Positions 5,672 through 13,979 of a DNA stretch of 29,150 nt are shown piece after piece. Source of the DNA: Hydrogenophilales bacterium RIFOXYD1_FULL_62_11. Its GTDB lineage: Bacteria; Pseudomonadota; Gammaproteobacteria; Burkholderiales; Thiobacillaceae. Within the stretch, counting starts at the first letter, position 1; the number at the start of each line of letters is the position of its first letter. The notes below the pieces were generated by a model. It was given only the letters and a program-made list of their open reading frames with translations, did not search any database and was not told the DNA's origin. Position numbers and translations under genes: made by a program. Where the stretch lies: contig MGZO01000090.1 of NCBI GenBank assembly GCA_001802655.1, positions 34,002-63,151 of the forward strand, read 5' to 3'.

Positions 5672-8600
5672 ATGCTCAATACCCTGATTGAATTCGCGCT
5701 GGCGCGACGCTGGCTGATGCTAGCGCTTGCGCTGGTACTCGCCGGGCTGGGCGTGCGTGCGTACCAGCAGATTCCCATCGATGCGTTTCCCGATGTCTCC
5801 ACCACCCAGGTCAAACTGATCCTGAAAGCGCCCGGCATGACGCCGGAAGAGGTCGAGGCGCGCATCACCCAGCCGGTTGAAACCGAGCTGCTGGGGATTC
5901 CCAACCAGACCATCCTGCGCAGCCTGTCGAAGAACGCGCTGGTCGATATCACCGTCGACTTTGCCGAGGGCACCGACATTTACTGGGCGCGCCAGCAGGT
6001 GGCGGAACGCTTCGCCAATGTGAAGGGCGACCTGCCGGGCAATGTGTCGGGCGGCCTGGCGCCGATTTCGACACCCCTGTCCGAGCTGTTCATGTTCACC
6101 ATCGAAGGGCCGCTGAGTCTGGCGGAAAAACGCAGCCTGCTCGACTGGACGGTGCGCCCGCAATTGCGCGCCATCCCCGGTGTGGCCGATGTCAACTCGC
6201 TCGGCGGCCGCGTCGCCACCTTCGGGGTGTCGCCCGACCCGGCTGCACTGGCCGCGCGTGGCGTCACCTACGCCGAGTTGCGCACCGCGCTGGAAACCAA
6301 CACCCGCAACGACGGCGCCGGGCGCGTCAACGAAGGCGAGGAAACCTGGGTGGTGCGGGTCAACGGCGGCGTCAATTCGCTGGATGATCTGCGCCACATC
6401 GGCATCAAGGCGGTCGATGGCGTAGTTGTCAGCGTGGGCGATGTCGCGCGCGTGGAGCTGGGCGAAATGACTCGCTACGGCGCGGTGACGCAGGACGGCA
6501 AAGGCGAGGCGGTGGAAGGCCTGGTGATCGGGCTGAAAGGCGTCAACGCGGGCGAGTTGATCAAGAACGTCAAAATCAAGCTCACCGAGATTCAGGCGAC
6601 GTTGCCCAAGGGCGTGACGATCTCGCCGTTTTACGACCGCGCGCAACTGGTTGACCGCGCCGTGGGCACGGTGAGCAAAGCCTTGCTGGAGGCGGCGGTG
6701 CTGGTGGTGATTCTGCTGATTCTGTTTCTCGGCAATTTGCGTGCAGCGATTGTGGTGGCGCTGATTTTGCCGCTATCGGTGCTGGCGACGTTTGTGCTGA
6801 TGCGCCAGTTCGGCTTGTCGGCCAATTTGATGAGTCTGGGTGGACTGGCCATTGCGATTGGTCTGCTGGTCGACGCGGCAGTGGTGGTGGTGGAAAACAT
6901 CGTTGCGCACCTCGCGCACGACCCGGATAACACCAGCGAAACGCCGCTGCAACGCGTGCTGTGGGCGACGCAGGAAGTCGCCAGCCCGGTGACCTCGGGC
7001 ATCGCCATCATCGCGATCGTGTTCTTGCCGCTGCTGACGCTGGAAGGGCTCGAGGGCAAGCTGTTCACGCCGGTCGCGCTGACCATCGTGTTCGCGCTGG
7101 CGGCCTCTCTGCTGCTCGCGCTCAGCGTGATCCCGGTATTGGCCTCGATGCTGCTGAAGCGGGGCGCGCATGAAGATCCGTGGCTGTTGCGCAAGGCACA
7201 AGGCCTCTACACGCCGATGCTGGATCGCGCGCTGGCCAAGCCGAAAATCGTCTACCTCACTGCCGGTGTGTTGATGCTGGCAGCAGTGGCTGTGTATCCG
7301 TTGATCGGCAAAACCTTCATGCCGACGATGGATGAGGGCGACGTGCTGGTGCAGCTGGAAAAGCTGCCGTCGATCAGTCTGGAAGAATCGGTTGCGCAGG
7401 ATTTACGGGTACAGCAGGCGTTGTTGAAGAACGTGCCTGAAATCCGCCGCATCGTTGCGCGCGCCGGTGCCGACGAACTCGGGCTCGACCCAATGGGCCT
7501 CAACGACACCGACTCGTTTCTGGTGCTCAAGCCGATGGCCGAATGGCGCAAGCCCGACAAGGAATGGCTGATCGAACAAATCCGCACCGTGGTCGAAGGC
7601 TTCCCCGGCATTGCCTACAACTTCACCCAGCCGATCGACATGCGGGTATCGGAAATGCTCACCGGCTCGCGCGGCGACGTCGCGATCAAGATTTTTGGCC
7701 CCGACCTCGCCACGCTTAATCGGCTTGCGGGCGAAATTTTCAGCACGGTTGAAAAAGTCCCCGGCGCGTCCGATGTCTATACGCAGCAGAACGCGGGGGT
7801 GCAGTATCTTCAGGCGGAAATCGACCGCGATGCCGCCGGCCGCTTTGGGCTGTCCGCCGACGACATTGCAGCGTTGCTGCGGACGCAACTCGAAGGCGAA
7901 GTGATCGGCACCATCCAGCAGCAGGGGCGGCGCATCCCGCTGCAACTGCGCGGGCCGCAAGGCTTGCGCGAGTCGCCCGACGCGCTGCAGGCGATTCGCC
8001 TGACCCTGCCGGACGGCCGCGAAATCGGCCTCGACCAGGTAGCCACGCTCCAGCGCACCAATGGACCGGTGGCGGTGAAGCGCGAAAACGCAACGCGTTT
8101 CACCGTGGTGCAGACCAATGTCGCCGGGCGTGACCTGGTCAACTTTGTCAGCGATGCGCAGGCCGCCGTCGCCGCGCAAGTCAAGCTGCCGCCCGGCTAC
8201 AGCATCACCTGGGGTGGCCAGTTTGAAAACCAGCAGCGCGCCGCACAGCGATTGATGATCGTGGTGCCGGTGGCGCTGCTGCTGATCGGCTTTTTGCTCT
8301 ATGTCACCTTTGGCGATGTGCGTCAGGCCTTGCTGGTGATGATGAATGTGCCACTGGCGCTGATCGGCGGCATCTTCGCGCTGTGGGCGTCGGGCGAGTA
8401 TCTGTCGGTGCCCGCGTCGGTCGGCTTCATTGCCTTGCTCGGCATTGCGGTGCTCAACGGCGTGGTGCTGGTCAGCCACTTTAACCAGTTGCGTGCGCAG
8501 GGCCTGCATGGCGATTCGGTGGTGCGCGATGGTGCGCTGCGCCGTTTGCGGCCGGTGCTGATGACCGCCAGCATCGCCGCCTTCGGCCTGGTGCCGCTGT

Positions 8601-8743
8601 TGTTTGCCACTGGCCCCGGCTCTGAAATCCAGCGCCCGCTTGCCATCGTCGTCATCGGCGGCCTGGTCAGCGCCACCTTGCTGACGCTGGTGATGCTGCC
8701 GCTGCTGTACCGTCAATTCATTCTGAAAGGAGCGCGCGCATGA
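5672..8743 (+). CDS. Heavy-metal efflux RND pump (CzcA/CusA family)
   Basis: The 1023-residue inner-membrane antiporter has the full RND layout: a first membrane helix near residue 15, a large periplasmic domain, a cluster of helices from about 335 to 500, a second periplasmic domain and a last helix cluster from about 865 to 1015. FPDVSTTQVKL and the TQPIDMRVSEMLTGSRGDVAIKIFG stretch are typical of the heavy-metal branch. The fourth-helix motif LVDAAVVVVEN places D401 and E408 at the proton-relay positions. The family expels Zn, Co, Cd, Ni or Cu/Ag using the proton gradient. The motif lacks the DFG and DGA elements of classical CzcA, so the metal cannot be named. It overlaps the channel gene by four bases (ATGA). 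Confidence 0.95.
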   Translation: MLNTLIEFALARRWLMLALALVLAGLGVRAYQQIPIDAFPDVSTTQVKLILKAPGMTPEEVEARITQPVETELLGIPNQTILRSLSKNALVDITVDFAEGTDIYWARQQVAERFANVKGDLPGNVSGGLAPISTPLSELFMFTIEGPLSLAEKRSLLDWTVRPQLRAIPGVADVNSLGGRVATFGVSPDPAALAARGVTYAELRTALETNTRNDGAGRVNEGEETWVVRVNGGVNSLDDLRHIGIKAVDGVVVSVGDVARVELGEMTRYGAVTQDGKGEAVEGLVIGLKGVNAGELIKNVKIKLTEIQATLPKGVTISPFYDRAQLVDRAVGTVSKALLEAAVLVVILLILFLGNLRAAIVVALILPLSVLATFVLMRQFGLSANLMSLGGLAIAIGLLVDAAVVVVENIVAHLAHDPDNTSETPLQRVLWATQEVASPVTSGIAIIAIVFLPLLTLEGLEGKLFTPVALTIVFALAASLLLALSVIPVLASMLLKRGAHEDPWLLRKAQGLYTPMLDRALAKPKIVYLTAGVLMLAAVAVYPLIGKTFMPTMDEGDVLVQLEKLPSISLEESVAQDLRVQQALLKNVPEIRRIVARAGADELGLDPMGLNDTDSFLVLKPMAEWRKPDKEWLIEQIRTVVEGFPGIAYNFTQPIDMRVSEMLTGSRGDVAIKIFGPDLATLNRLAGEIFSTVEKVPGASDVYTQQNAGVQYLQAEIDRDAAGRFGLSADDIAALLRTQLEGEVIGTIQQQGRRIPLQLRGPQGLRESPDALQAIRLTLPDGREIGLDQVATLQRTNGPVAVKRENATRFTVVQTNVAGRDLVNFVSDAQAAVAAQVKLPPGYSITWGGQFENQQRAAQRLMIVVPVALLLIGFLLYVTFGDVRQALLVMMNVPLALIGGIFALWASGEYLSVPASVGFIALLGIAVLNGVVLVSHFNQLRAQGLHGDSVVRDGALRRLRPVLMTASIAAFGLVPLLFATGPGSEIQRPLAIVVIGGLVSATLLTLVMLPLLYRQFILKGARA

Positions 8744-10014
8744 CCGCCGTTCGTACATTGAGCCTGGCTTTGGCGTGGGCGTTTGCCACGCTGTCCTTTT
8801 CCGCCCCGGCACAGGCCGACTATTTGCCCGATCCTGCTGCCGCTGAAGCGGCGTTGTGGGCCTCGCCCACCGTGGCGCAGGCGCGCGGCAATTTTGCTGC
8901 GCAATCGTTGCGTAGCCAGAGCCTGAAACAGGGCAGCGGCGAATGGAAGGTGGATGCGGAGATTGACCAGCGTCGCATTCAGACGGCGCCGAGCGCCACC
9001 GAGGCCGAGTGGGGACTGGCGCTGTCGCGGCCGATCAGAATGCCCGCGCGCGCCGAAGCCGATCGCGCCCTGGCGGGCGCGTTGACAGCGCACGCGGAAG
9101 CGAGTCTGGGCGAAGCCCTGCACGAGTCTGGGCGGCAATTGCTCATGCTGTGGTTCGACTGGCTGAACGCATCGAGCCAGTCGCAACTGTGGCTGGCGCA
9201 ACACCAGCTCGCCGAACAACAGTTGGCTACGGTTAATGCGCGCATCCGCCTGGGCGAATCACCGCGTGCCGAGCAGGTCAACGCCGAGGCCGCGCTGGCG
9301 CAGATGCGCCTGCAACAGCAACAGGCCGGCACGCGTGCGCAACAAGCGCGCAACCGGCTGCTGGCGCAGTTTCCCGGCTTGCGCGTAAGCAGCGATGAAA
9401 CCTTGCCGCCGCCGCAGCTCCCGGAGGGCGTGGCGGATCAGTACGTCGAAGCGGTGCTGGCGCACAACCATGAACTGTTCCGTGCCCGCCGTCAGGCCGA
9501 TGTCCTGCAGGCCGAGGCGCGACAACTCGCCAGGCTGCGCAGCGTTGATCCCACCGTTGGCGTGTTTTATCGCAACGAGATGGGGGGAAACGAGCACGTG
9601 TTGGGGCTGGGACTGGGGCTGACCCTGCCGGGTGCGGCGCGCCGCACCAACCAGCAGGCCGCCGAGCAGCTGAGTTCCACCGCACAGGACGCCGCCATCC
9701 AGCTGGAGCAACGCTTGCGGCAGGAAGCCCGTGCGGACTTTGAAACCGCCGTCGCGCAAGTCGAAAACTGGCAGCAGGCCGACCGCGCCGCACAGGCGCT
9801 GACCGAAGCCGCGCGCCTGGCAGCGCGCGCCTATGAACTGGGCGAAGGCGCGCTCGATCAGGTGCTGCTCAATCGCCGGCTGGCGCTGGAAGGCCAGCTG
9901 ATGGCGCAGCAGTCGCAGCTCGATGCGTTGGCGGCCAACGCGCGCCTGAAGCTGGATGCGCACCGGTTGTGGCCGCTTGATGTCGAAGCGGACAGCGCGC
10001 ACGCGCACCCGTAA
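8740..10014 (+). CDS. TolC-family outer-membrane channel (CzcC type)
   Basis: The 424-residue protein carries a signal peptide (residues 1-26, ending SAPAQA) and two repeated halves rich in Ala, Gln and Glu heptad-like helices, as in TolC/CzcC channels. GLALSRPIRMPARAEADRA and GLGLGLTLPGAARRTNQ are the equivalent turn motifs of the two halves, where strands enter the outer membrane. It completes the tripartite pump with the two genes before it. The start overlaps the pump stop, and AAAGGAG lies eight bases upstream. There is no N-terminal lipobox Cys, unlike CusC. The gene order adaptor-pump-channel differs from the common channel-adaptor-pump order. A His-Ala-His tail ends the protein. Confidence 0.92.
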   Translation: MTAVRTLSLALAWAFATLSFSAPAQADYLPDPAAAEAALWASPTVAQARGNFAAQSLRSQSLKQGSGEWKVDAEIDQRRIQTAPSATEAEWGLALSRPIRMPARAEADRALAGALTAHAEASLGEALHESGRQLLMLWFDWLNASSQSQLWLAQHQLAEQQLATVNARIRLGESPRAEQVNAEAALAQMRLQQQQAGTRAQQARNRLLAQFPGLRVSSDETLPPPQLPEGVADQYVEAVLAHNHELFRARRQADVLQAEARQLARLRSVDPTVGVFYRNEMGGNEHVLGLGLGLTLPGAARRTNQQAAEQLSSTAQDAAIQLEQRLRQEARADFETAVAQVENWQQADRAAQALTEAARLAARAYELGEGALDQVLLNRRLALEGQLMAQQSQLDALAANARLKLDAHRLWPLDVEADSAHAHP

Positions 10015-10097
10015 GACACGCCGCGTTCAATCCGCAAATGCGCTGCGCTGCAGGGCAGGTTGTTCCTGTTCGGCCAACTGGCCGGGGACAGCCACGC

Positions 10098-10862
10098 TCA
10101 GGGAGTGACGGACAGAGGCGGGGATGCTTCGGGGGGGCTGGGTGTAGGGGGGGCAGCGGCGGTGGAGAGGCTCATGCGGCGCGCCTCTTCCTGCATCGCG
10201 GCGAGCTGCTCGGGCTTCAGCTGCCATACCAGACTGTCGCGCGCCTTGGCGGCGGCCTCCACGCCCTGTGAGGCCGCCAGGTTGAACCACAGATAGGCAC
10301 GGGGTTTGTCGGCTGCGGTGCCGGTGCCGTAGCGGTAGAGTTCACCGAGGTCGAACTGGGCTTTGGCGTGGCCGCGCTGGGCGGCTTTTTCGATCCAGCT
10401 GAACGCCGCCCGATAGTCCTGCACCACCCCACGTCCCTTGAGCAAGGCGAGGCCATAGTGATATTGCGCGTCGGTCTTGCCTTGTCTGGCGGCCAGTTCA
10501 AACCACTTGGCGGCTTCCTTTTGATTCTGGATCACGCCGTCGCCTTCGGCGTAGCGCAACCCCAGTTTCAGCTGCGCGTCGGCGTCGCCGGCCGCCGCAC
10601 GAGCATGCGGCAGGCTGCTGTCTGTTTGAGCGGTTGGGGTAACGACGGGTTGTTCAAGTGCAAGCCAGGCGGTGATGCCAACCAGCACGCCGACAGCGAG
10701 CAGCAGCAAAACGGGTTTGACGGGATTGAATTTCCAGAAGTGATGCCGGCAGTCGCGACAGCGAAGGGGCGTGTCCAGCAGGATGTGGCGCACGCCATCA
10801 TGGGCGTGAAGCCGGGCAGTGCGGATTTGCGAGCTCCCACAGTGTGGGCAGATGGGCGACAT
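10098..10862 (-). CDS. Membrane-anchored Sel1-repeat protein with N-terminal zinc ribbon
   Basis: The 254-residue protein begins with a probable zinc ribbon (CPHC at residues 5-8 and CRDC at 35-38), followed by one membrane helix (about 48-67) and three Sel1-like repeats of roughly 36 residues. Repeat marks are DAQLKLGLRYAEGDGV, DAQYHYGLALLKGRGV and KAQFDLGELYRYGTGT. A Pro/Ser-rich tail ends it. Sel1 repeats form alpha solenoids that bind proteins, often at the envelope, so this is likely a scaffold or assembly factor. The ATG at 10862 begins with the zinc ribbon; a longer frame reaches into the cytochrome gene and is rejected. No clear ribosome site is visible. The cytochrome gene upstream ends 55 bases away, so co-transcription is possible. 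Confidence 0.85.
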   Translation of the reverse strand: MSPICPHCGSSQIRTARLHAHDGVRHILLDTPLRCRDCRHHFWKFNPVKPVLLLLAVGVLVGITAWLALEQPVVTPTAQTDSSLPHARAAAGDADAQLKLGLRYAEGDGVIQNQKEAAKWFELAARQGKTDAQYHYGLALLKGRGVVQDYRAAFSWIEKAAQRGHAKAQFDLGELYRYGTGTAADKPRAYLWFNLAASQGVEAAAKARDSLVWQLKPEQLAAMQEEARRMSLSTAAAPPTPSPPEASPPLSVTP

Positions 10863-10917
10863 GGCGGAAGGAACAATGCGGCGGGAAGAAAGCAACCCTC
10901 CCGCCGGATGAGCCGAT

Positions 10918-11805
10918 TTAGAGTTTGCCGCCTGCTTCGACCAGCATATAGGCCACTGCATTGGCCAGGTCGGTATCAGGCAGGGCCGGGTTGCCGCCCT
11001 TGGCAGGCATGGCATTTTTACCATTCAGAGCCGATTTATACAGGCCATCAAAGCCTTGTCCGAGGCGCGGTGCCCAGGCGGCTTTGTCGTTCAGTTTGGG
11101 TGCACCCGCAACGCCTGCTGCGTGACAGACTGCGCAGCTGGCCGTGTAGACCGCTTTGCCCTTGGTGGGGTCGGCTTTGGCCACGGCTGCTTTGGCGGCT
11201 GGCGCAGGGGTTGCAGCTGCGGCTGCAGGCGCAGCGGCTTCGGCAGCTACCGGGGAAGCTTCGGCTACTGCGGGGGCAGCCGTTTCGGCCGTTGCTGCGG
11301 GGGCGGCCGCTTCCGGCTCAGTAAAACCGGCACCGCTCGAGTTGGCCATGTAGGCCACGGCACGTGCGACTTCCACATCGGACAAATCGCCGTCGCCACC
11401 GCGCGGGGGCATCTGGCGGATGCCCTCGATCGCGTGCTTCACCAGGGTGTCGTAGCCCTGGGCGATACGCGGACCCCAGTCGCCCTTGTTGTCAAACTTG
11501 GGGGCGCCAAGCGCGCCTGCCGCGTGGCACGAGGTGCACACCGCGTCGTAGACTTCCTGGCCGGATTTCTCGACCTTGGGGGCATTGGCATCGAGTGCGG
11601 CCAACTGGGCAAATGGCTTGATCCGTTCGGCAGTAGCTTGCTGCGCGGCTTCGCTGGTGGTGTCGGGCTTGTGATTGTCCTGAATGCTCAGCACCAGCAT
11701 GACGACCAGTAAAATGGCCAGCAGGGGGGCGATCAGTCCGGCGACAATCGAAATGATGACTTCCAGCGGAGTGGCTTGGGTCATCTTGGCGTGCGAATCG
11801 GCCAT
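10918..11805 (-). CDS. Membrane-anchored diheme cytochrome c (c5-like)
   Basis: The 295-residue protein has one N-terminal membrane helix (about 14-41) with no clear cleavage site, then two class I cytochrome c domains separated by an Ala/Pro-rich linker of about 60 residues. Heme motifs are C90-TSC-H94 and C224-AVC-H228; candidate axial methionines are in MPPRGG and MPAKGG. The two domains are clearly duplicates (both run from VYxAxCxxCHAAG through GAPK to AVAYM). Such proteins shuttle electrons in the periplasm between the bc1 complex or dehydrogenases and terminal oxidases or reductases. The partner is not given by the neighbours. The gene is preceded by a 156-base gap before the tRNA gene, which should hold its promoter. 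Confidence 0.93.
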   Translation of the reverse strand: MADSHAKMTQATPLEVIISIVAGLIAPLLAILLVVMLVLSIQDNHKPDTTSEAAQQATAERIKPFAQLAALDANAPKVEKSGQEVYDAVCTSCHAAGALGAPKFDNKGDWGPRIAQGYDTLVKHAIEGIRQMPPRGGDGDLSDVEVARAVAYMANSSGAGFTEPEAAAPAATAETAAPAVAEASPVAAEAAAPAAAAATPAPAAKAAVAKADPTKGKAVYTASCAVCHAAGVAGAPKLNDKAAWAPRLGQGFDGLYKSALNGKNAMPAKGGNPALPDTDLANAVAYMLVEAGGKL

Positions 11806-11961
11806 GTGAAATTATCCTTGGGGGTTGGCATCGAAAGGCGGGATTATAAGGAAAGCGCCCCCTTCAGGAAAGGGTGGCGCATTGCGACCGGCCGTTCGCT
11901 GGATGGACTCCCCACAGCAAACCCGCTATGCTTCGCCGTCCCAAGATTCATCCCATTTCAG

Positions 11962-12038
11962 GCGCCCGTAGCTCAGCTGGATAGAGTACTGCCCTCCGAA
12001 GGCAGGGGTCGCGCGTTCGAATCGCGCCGGACGCACCA
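11962..12038 (+). tRNA. tRNA-Arg (anticodon CCG)
   Basis: The 77-base gene folds as a standard cloverleaf. The D arm is GCTC/GAGT, the anticodon stem is CTGCC/GGCAG with loop CTCCGAA (anticodon CCG at 11996-11998, reading CGG), and the T arm is GCGCG/CGCGC with TTCGAAT. The 3' CCA is encoded. The acceptor stem GCGCCCG/CGGACGC has one mismatch, C4 with A69 (11965 and 12031). Confidence 0.95.
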
Positions 12039-12064
12039 ATTTTCAGTTCATCCCAAACTTCAGT

Positions 12065-12087
12065 CCCTTGTTCCTCAAGGGTTTAAT
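12065..12087 (+). terminator. Possible terminator after tRNA-Arg
   Basis: CCCTTG (12065-12070) and CAAGGG (12076-12081) form a six-pair stem with a TTCCT loop, followed by TTTAAT. It lies 26 bases after the tRNA and before the DUF971 gene. The stem is short, so this is tentative. Confidence 0.45.
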
Positions 12088-12140
12088 CTCCGCATCGCGG
12101 GTTTAAACTTCGGGTTCATGTGATTTTGAGAGTGTCCATC

Positions 12141-12539
12141 ATGGCTATCCCCACCCCTACCGAAATCAAGCTGCACCAGGCTTCGCACAAGCTGGAAATC
12201 GCGTTTACCGACGGCGCGCGTTTCGAGCTGCCGTTCGAGTTCTTGCGTGTGTATTCGCCGTCAGCCGAGGTGCGCGGCCACGGTCCCGGGCAGGAAGTGT
12301 TGCAAACGGGCAAACGCGAAGTGCTGATCAATGCCGCCGAACCGGTCGGCTTGTATGGCATCAATTTCGTCTTTTCCGACGGCCACGATACCGGGATTTA
12401 TTCCTGGGAATACCTGCATGACCTGGGCGATCACCAGGCTGATTTATGGGCCGAATATCTCAAGCGCATGGAAGCCGCCGGTGCGTCCCGCGAGCCCGGA
12501 ATTGCCAAGATGTTCGAGACGCGCCCCAAAGGTAAATAA
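12141..12539 (+). CDS. DUF971 family protein
   Basis: The 132-residue protein matches the DUF971 (GBBH-like N-terminal) fold by its pattern: PTEIKLHQASHKLEIAFTDGARFELPFEFLRVYSPSAEVRGHG, then GINFVFSDGHDTGIYSWEYLHDL. Stand-alone members are common in proteobacteria and sometimes sit beside ubiE or Fe-S cluster genes, but their biochemical role is not settled. Here the neighbours are a tRNA gene and a fructosamine-kinase-like gene, which give no hint. The ATG at 12141 follows a weak GAG AG site. A probable terminator lies just after the stop, so the gene is likely transcribed alone. Confidence 0.9.
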   Translation: MAIPTPTEIKLHQASHKLEIAFTDGARFELPFEFLRVYSPSAEVRGHGPGQEVLQTGKREVLINAAEPVGLYGINFVFSDGHDTGIYSWEYLHDLGDHQADLWAEYLKRMEAAGASREPGIAKMFETRPKGK

Positions 12540-12571
12540 TGCGGGCGGGGTGCATGCCTCCTGATTATTAC

Positions 12572-12600
12572 AACGCGCTCTCCGGGGCGCGTTTTGTTTG
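12572..12600 (+). terminator. Rho-independent terminator after the DUF971 gene
   Basis: AACGCGC (12572-12578) pairs with GCGCGTT (12587-12593) around an eight-base loop, followed by TTGTTTG. The stem is GC-rich and the tail T-rich, and it lies 32 bases after the DUF971 stop. Confidence 0.7.
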
Positions 12601-12617
12601 TGCGACAGTTGCCCACG

Positions 12618-13493
12618 ATGCTCGCTAGCGCGATTGCCGACGCGATTGCCCGCGCCACGGGCAGCCCGTTCAGTGCCGCTGCGCTGACGCCGATTGGCGG
12701 CGGCGATATCAATCAGGCGTTCAGTATCGGCAGCGGCGCGCGCCGCTATTTCGTCAAGACGAATCATGCCGAACGCTTGCCCATGCTTGAGGCAGAGGCC
12801 GACGCTTTACGCATGCTCGACGCTACACACAGTGTGCGCGTGCCTCAGCCGATCACGTCAGGCATGGCGGCGGGGCAGGCGTTTCTGGTGCTGGAATATC
12901 TCGATCTGCGTGGCAGCGGCGACGCCGCCTTGCTGGGTGAGCAGATGGCGCAATTGCATCGTGTGCCGCATACCCGCTTTGGCTGGGCGCATGACAACTG
13001 GATCGGCAGTACGCCACAAATGAATGCCTGGCAGCATGACTGGATCGCTTTCTGGCGTGAGCAGCGGCTCGGCTTCCAGCTCAGGCTCGCCGCCCAAAAT
13101 GGCTATGGCGGCGTCTTGCAGCGCGATGGGGAAATGCTGCTGCTCAGGCTCGATGCATTGTTCGACGGTTATGTGCCCGCGCCGTCCCTGCTGCACGGCG
13201 ATTTGTGGGGCGGCAACCAGGGTTATCTTGCGGACGCCACCCCGGTGATTTTCGATCCGGCGCTCTACGTCGGTGACCGCGAATGCGACCTGGCGATGAG
13301 CGAACTGTTCGGCGGCTTTGCGCCGGAATTCTATGCGGCGTATCGCGCAAGCTGGCCGCTCGATGCCGGCTATGCCGTACGCAAAACGCTCTACAACCTT
13401 TACCACATTCTCAACCACGCCAACCTGTTTGGCGGCGGCTACGCGACCCAGGCCGCGCGCATGACTGCGCAGCTGCTGGCGCAGATTCGATAG
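12618..13493 (+). CDS. Fructosamine kinase family protein
   Basis: The 291-residue protein has the fructosamine-3-kinase / aminoglycoside-phosphotransferase-like fold. IGGGDINQAF and RYFVKTN (Lys for ATP) form the N-lobe. LLHGDLWGGNQGY (H193, D195) is the catalytic loop, and FDPALYVGDRECDLAM (D213) binds magnesium. LFGGFAPEFYAAY and the final helices are typical of the family. Members phosphorylate Amadori-type sugar adducts, which then fall off proteins or small amines (deglycation); bacterial substrates include ribulosamines. The ATG at 12618 gives the normal family length; the extra codons upstream overlap the terminator. The lipoprotein gene follows after six bases. Confidence 0.92.
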   Translation: MLASAIADAIARATGSPFSAAALTPIGGGDINQAFSIGSGARRYFVKTNHAERLPMLEAEADALRMLDATHSVRVPQPITSGMAAGQAFLVLEYLDLRGSGDAALLGEQMAQLHRVPHTRFGWAHDNWIGSTPQMNAWQHDWIAFWREQRLGFQLRLAAQNGYGGVLQRDGEMLLLRLDALFDGYVPAPSLLHGDLWGGNQGYLADATPVIFDPALYVGDRECDLAMSELFGGFAPEFYAAYRASWPLDAGYAVRKTLYNLYHILNHANLFGGGYATQAARMTAQLLAQIR

Positions 13494-13499
13494 GGTTTC

Positions 13500-13979
13500 A
13501 TGATGCGATTAGTGTGGATTGTGCTGGCCAGCCTCGGCCTCGTTGCCTGTTCCGGTCTGCCCTGGAATGCAGTGGCACCCAAGGTGAGTGTGGCGGATGT
13601 CGGAATCAAAAGCCTGGGCCTGCTCGAGCAGCGCCTGGATGTGGGGCTGCGAATCAGCAACCCGAATGATTTCGCGCTGACCATCGAGGCGCTGGAACTC
13701 GAACTGGAAGTGAATGCGCGCCCGTTTGCCAGCGGCGTCTCGCGCGACGCGACGCGGGTCCCTGCGGTAGCGAGCGCCATGCTGCGGGTCGATACCTTCA
13801 TGCAATCAAAAGACCTGATCCAGCAACTCAAGACGCTATCGCAGGGCGGGCTGAAAGCGGGCGTGCCTTATCGCCTCAAGGGACGGTTCAAAACCGACAA
13901 ATCATCCCGCTGGCAGTCGTTCGATCGCACCGGGGTGGTCGGTGACGACGAGAAAAACGCCCAAGGAAAATCGATCTAG
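13500..13979 (+). CDS. LEA14-like (LEA type 2) lipoprotein
   Basis: The 159-residue protein has a lipoprotein signal: MMRLVWIVLASLGLVAC with lipobox LVAC and lipidated Cys at residue 17. The rest fits a WHy/LEA14 beta-sandwich domain: VADVGIKSLGLLEQRLDVGLRISNPNDFALTIEALELELEVN, where the ISNPN motif is the hallmark, followed by GVPYRLKGRF. Bacterial members are thought to be envelope stress proteins of unknown mechanism. The AGGG site at 13492-13495 fits the second ATG (13503) slightly better than the first. It follows the kinase gene by six bases. Its stop shares the tetranucleotide CTAG (13976-13979) with the stop of the opposing gene. Confidence 0.87.
   Translation: MMRLVWIVLASLGLVACSGLPWNAVAPKVSVADVGIKSLGLLEQRLDVGLRISNPNDFALTIEALELELEVNARPFASGVSRDATRVPAVASAMLRVDTFMQSKDLIQQLKTLSQGGLKAGVPYRLKGRFKTDKSSRWQSFDRTGVVGDDEKNAQGKSI

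Noticed and set aside
7403..8812. 469-codon minus-strand frame opposite the RND pump gene
   Set aside because: Same kind of antisense shadow; low-complexity Gln/His/Arg translation and no ribosome site.
10863..11024. N-terminal extension of the Sel1-repeat protein
   Set aside because: It would overlap the end of the cytochrome gene; the zinc ribbon starts right after the ATG at 10862.
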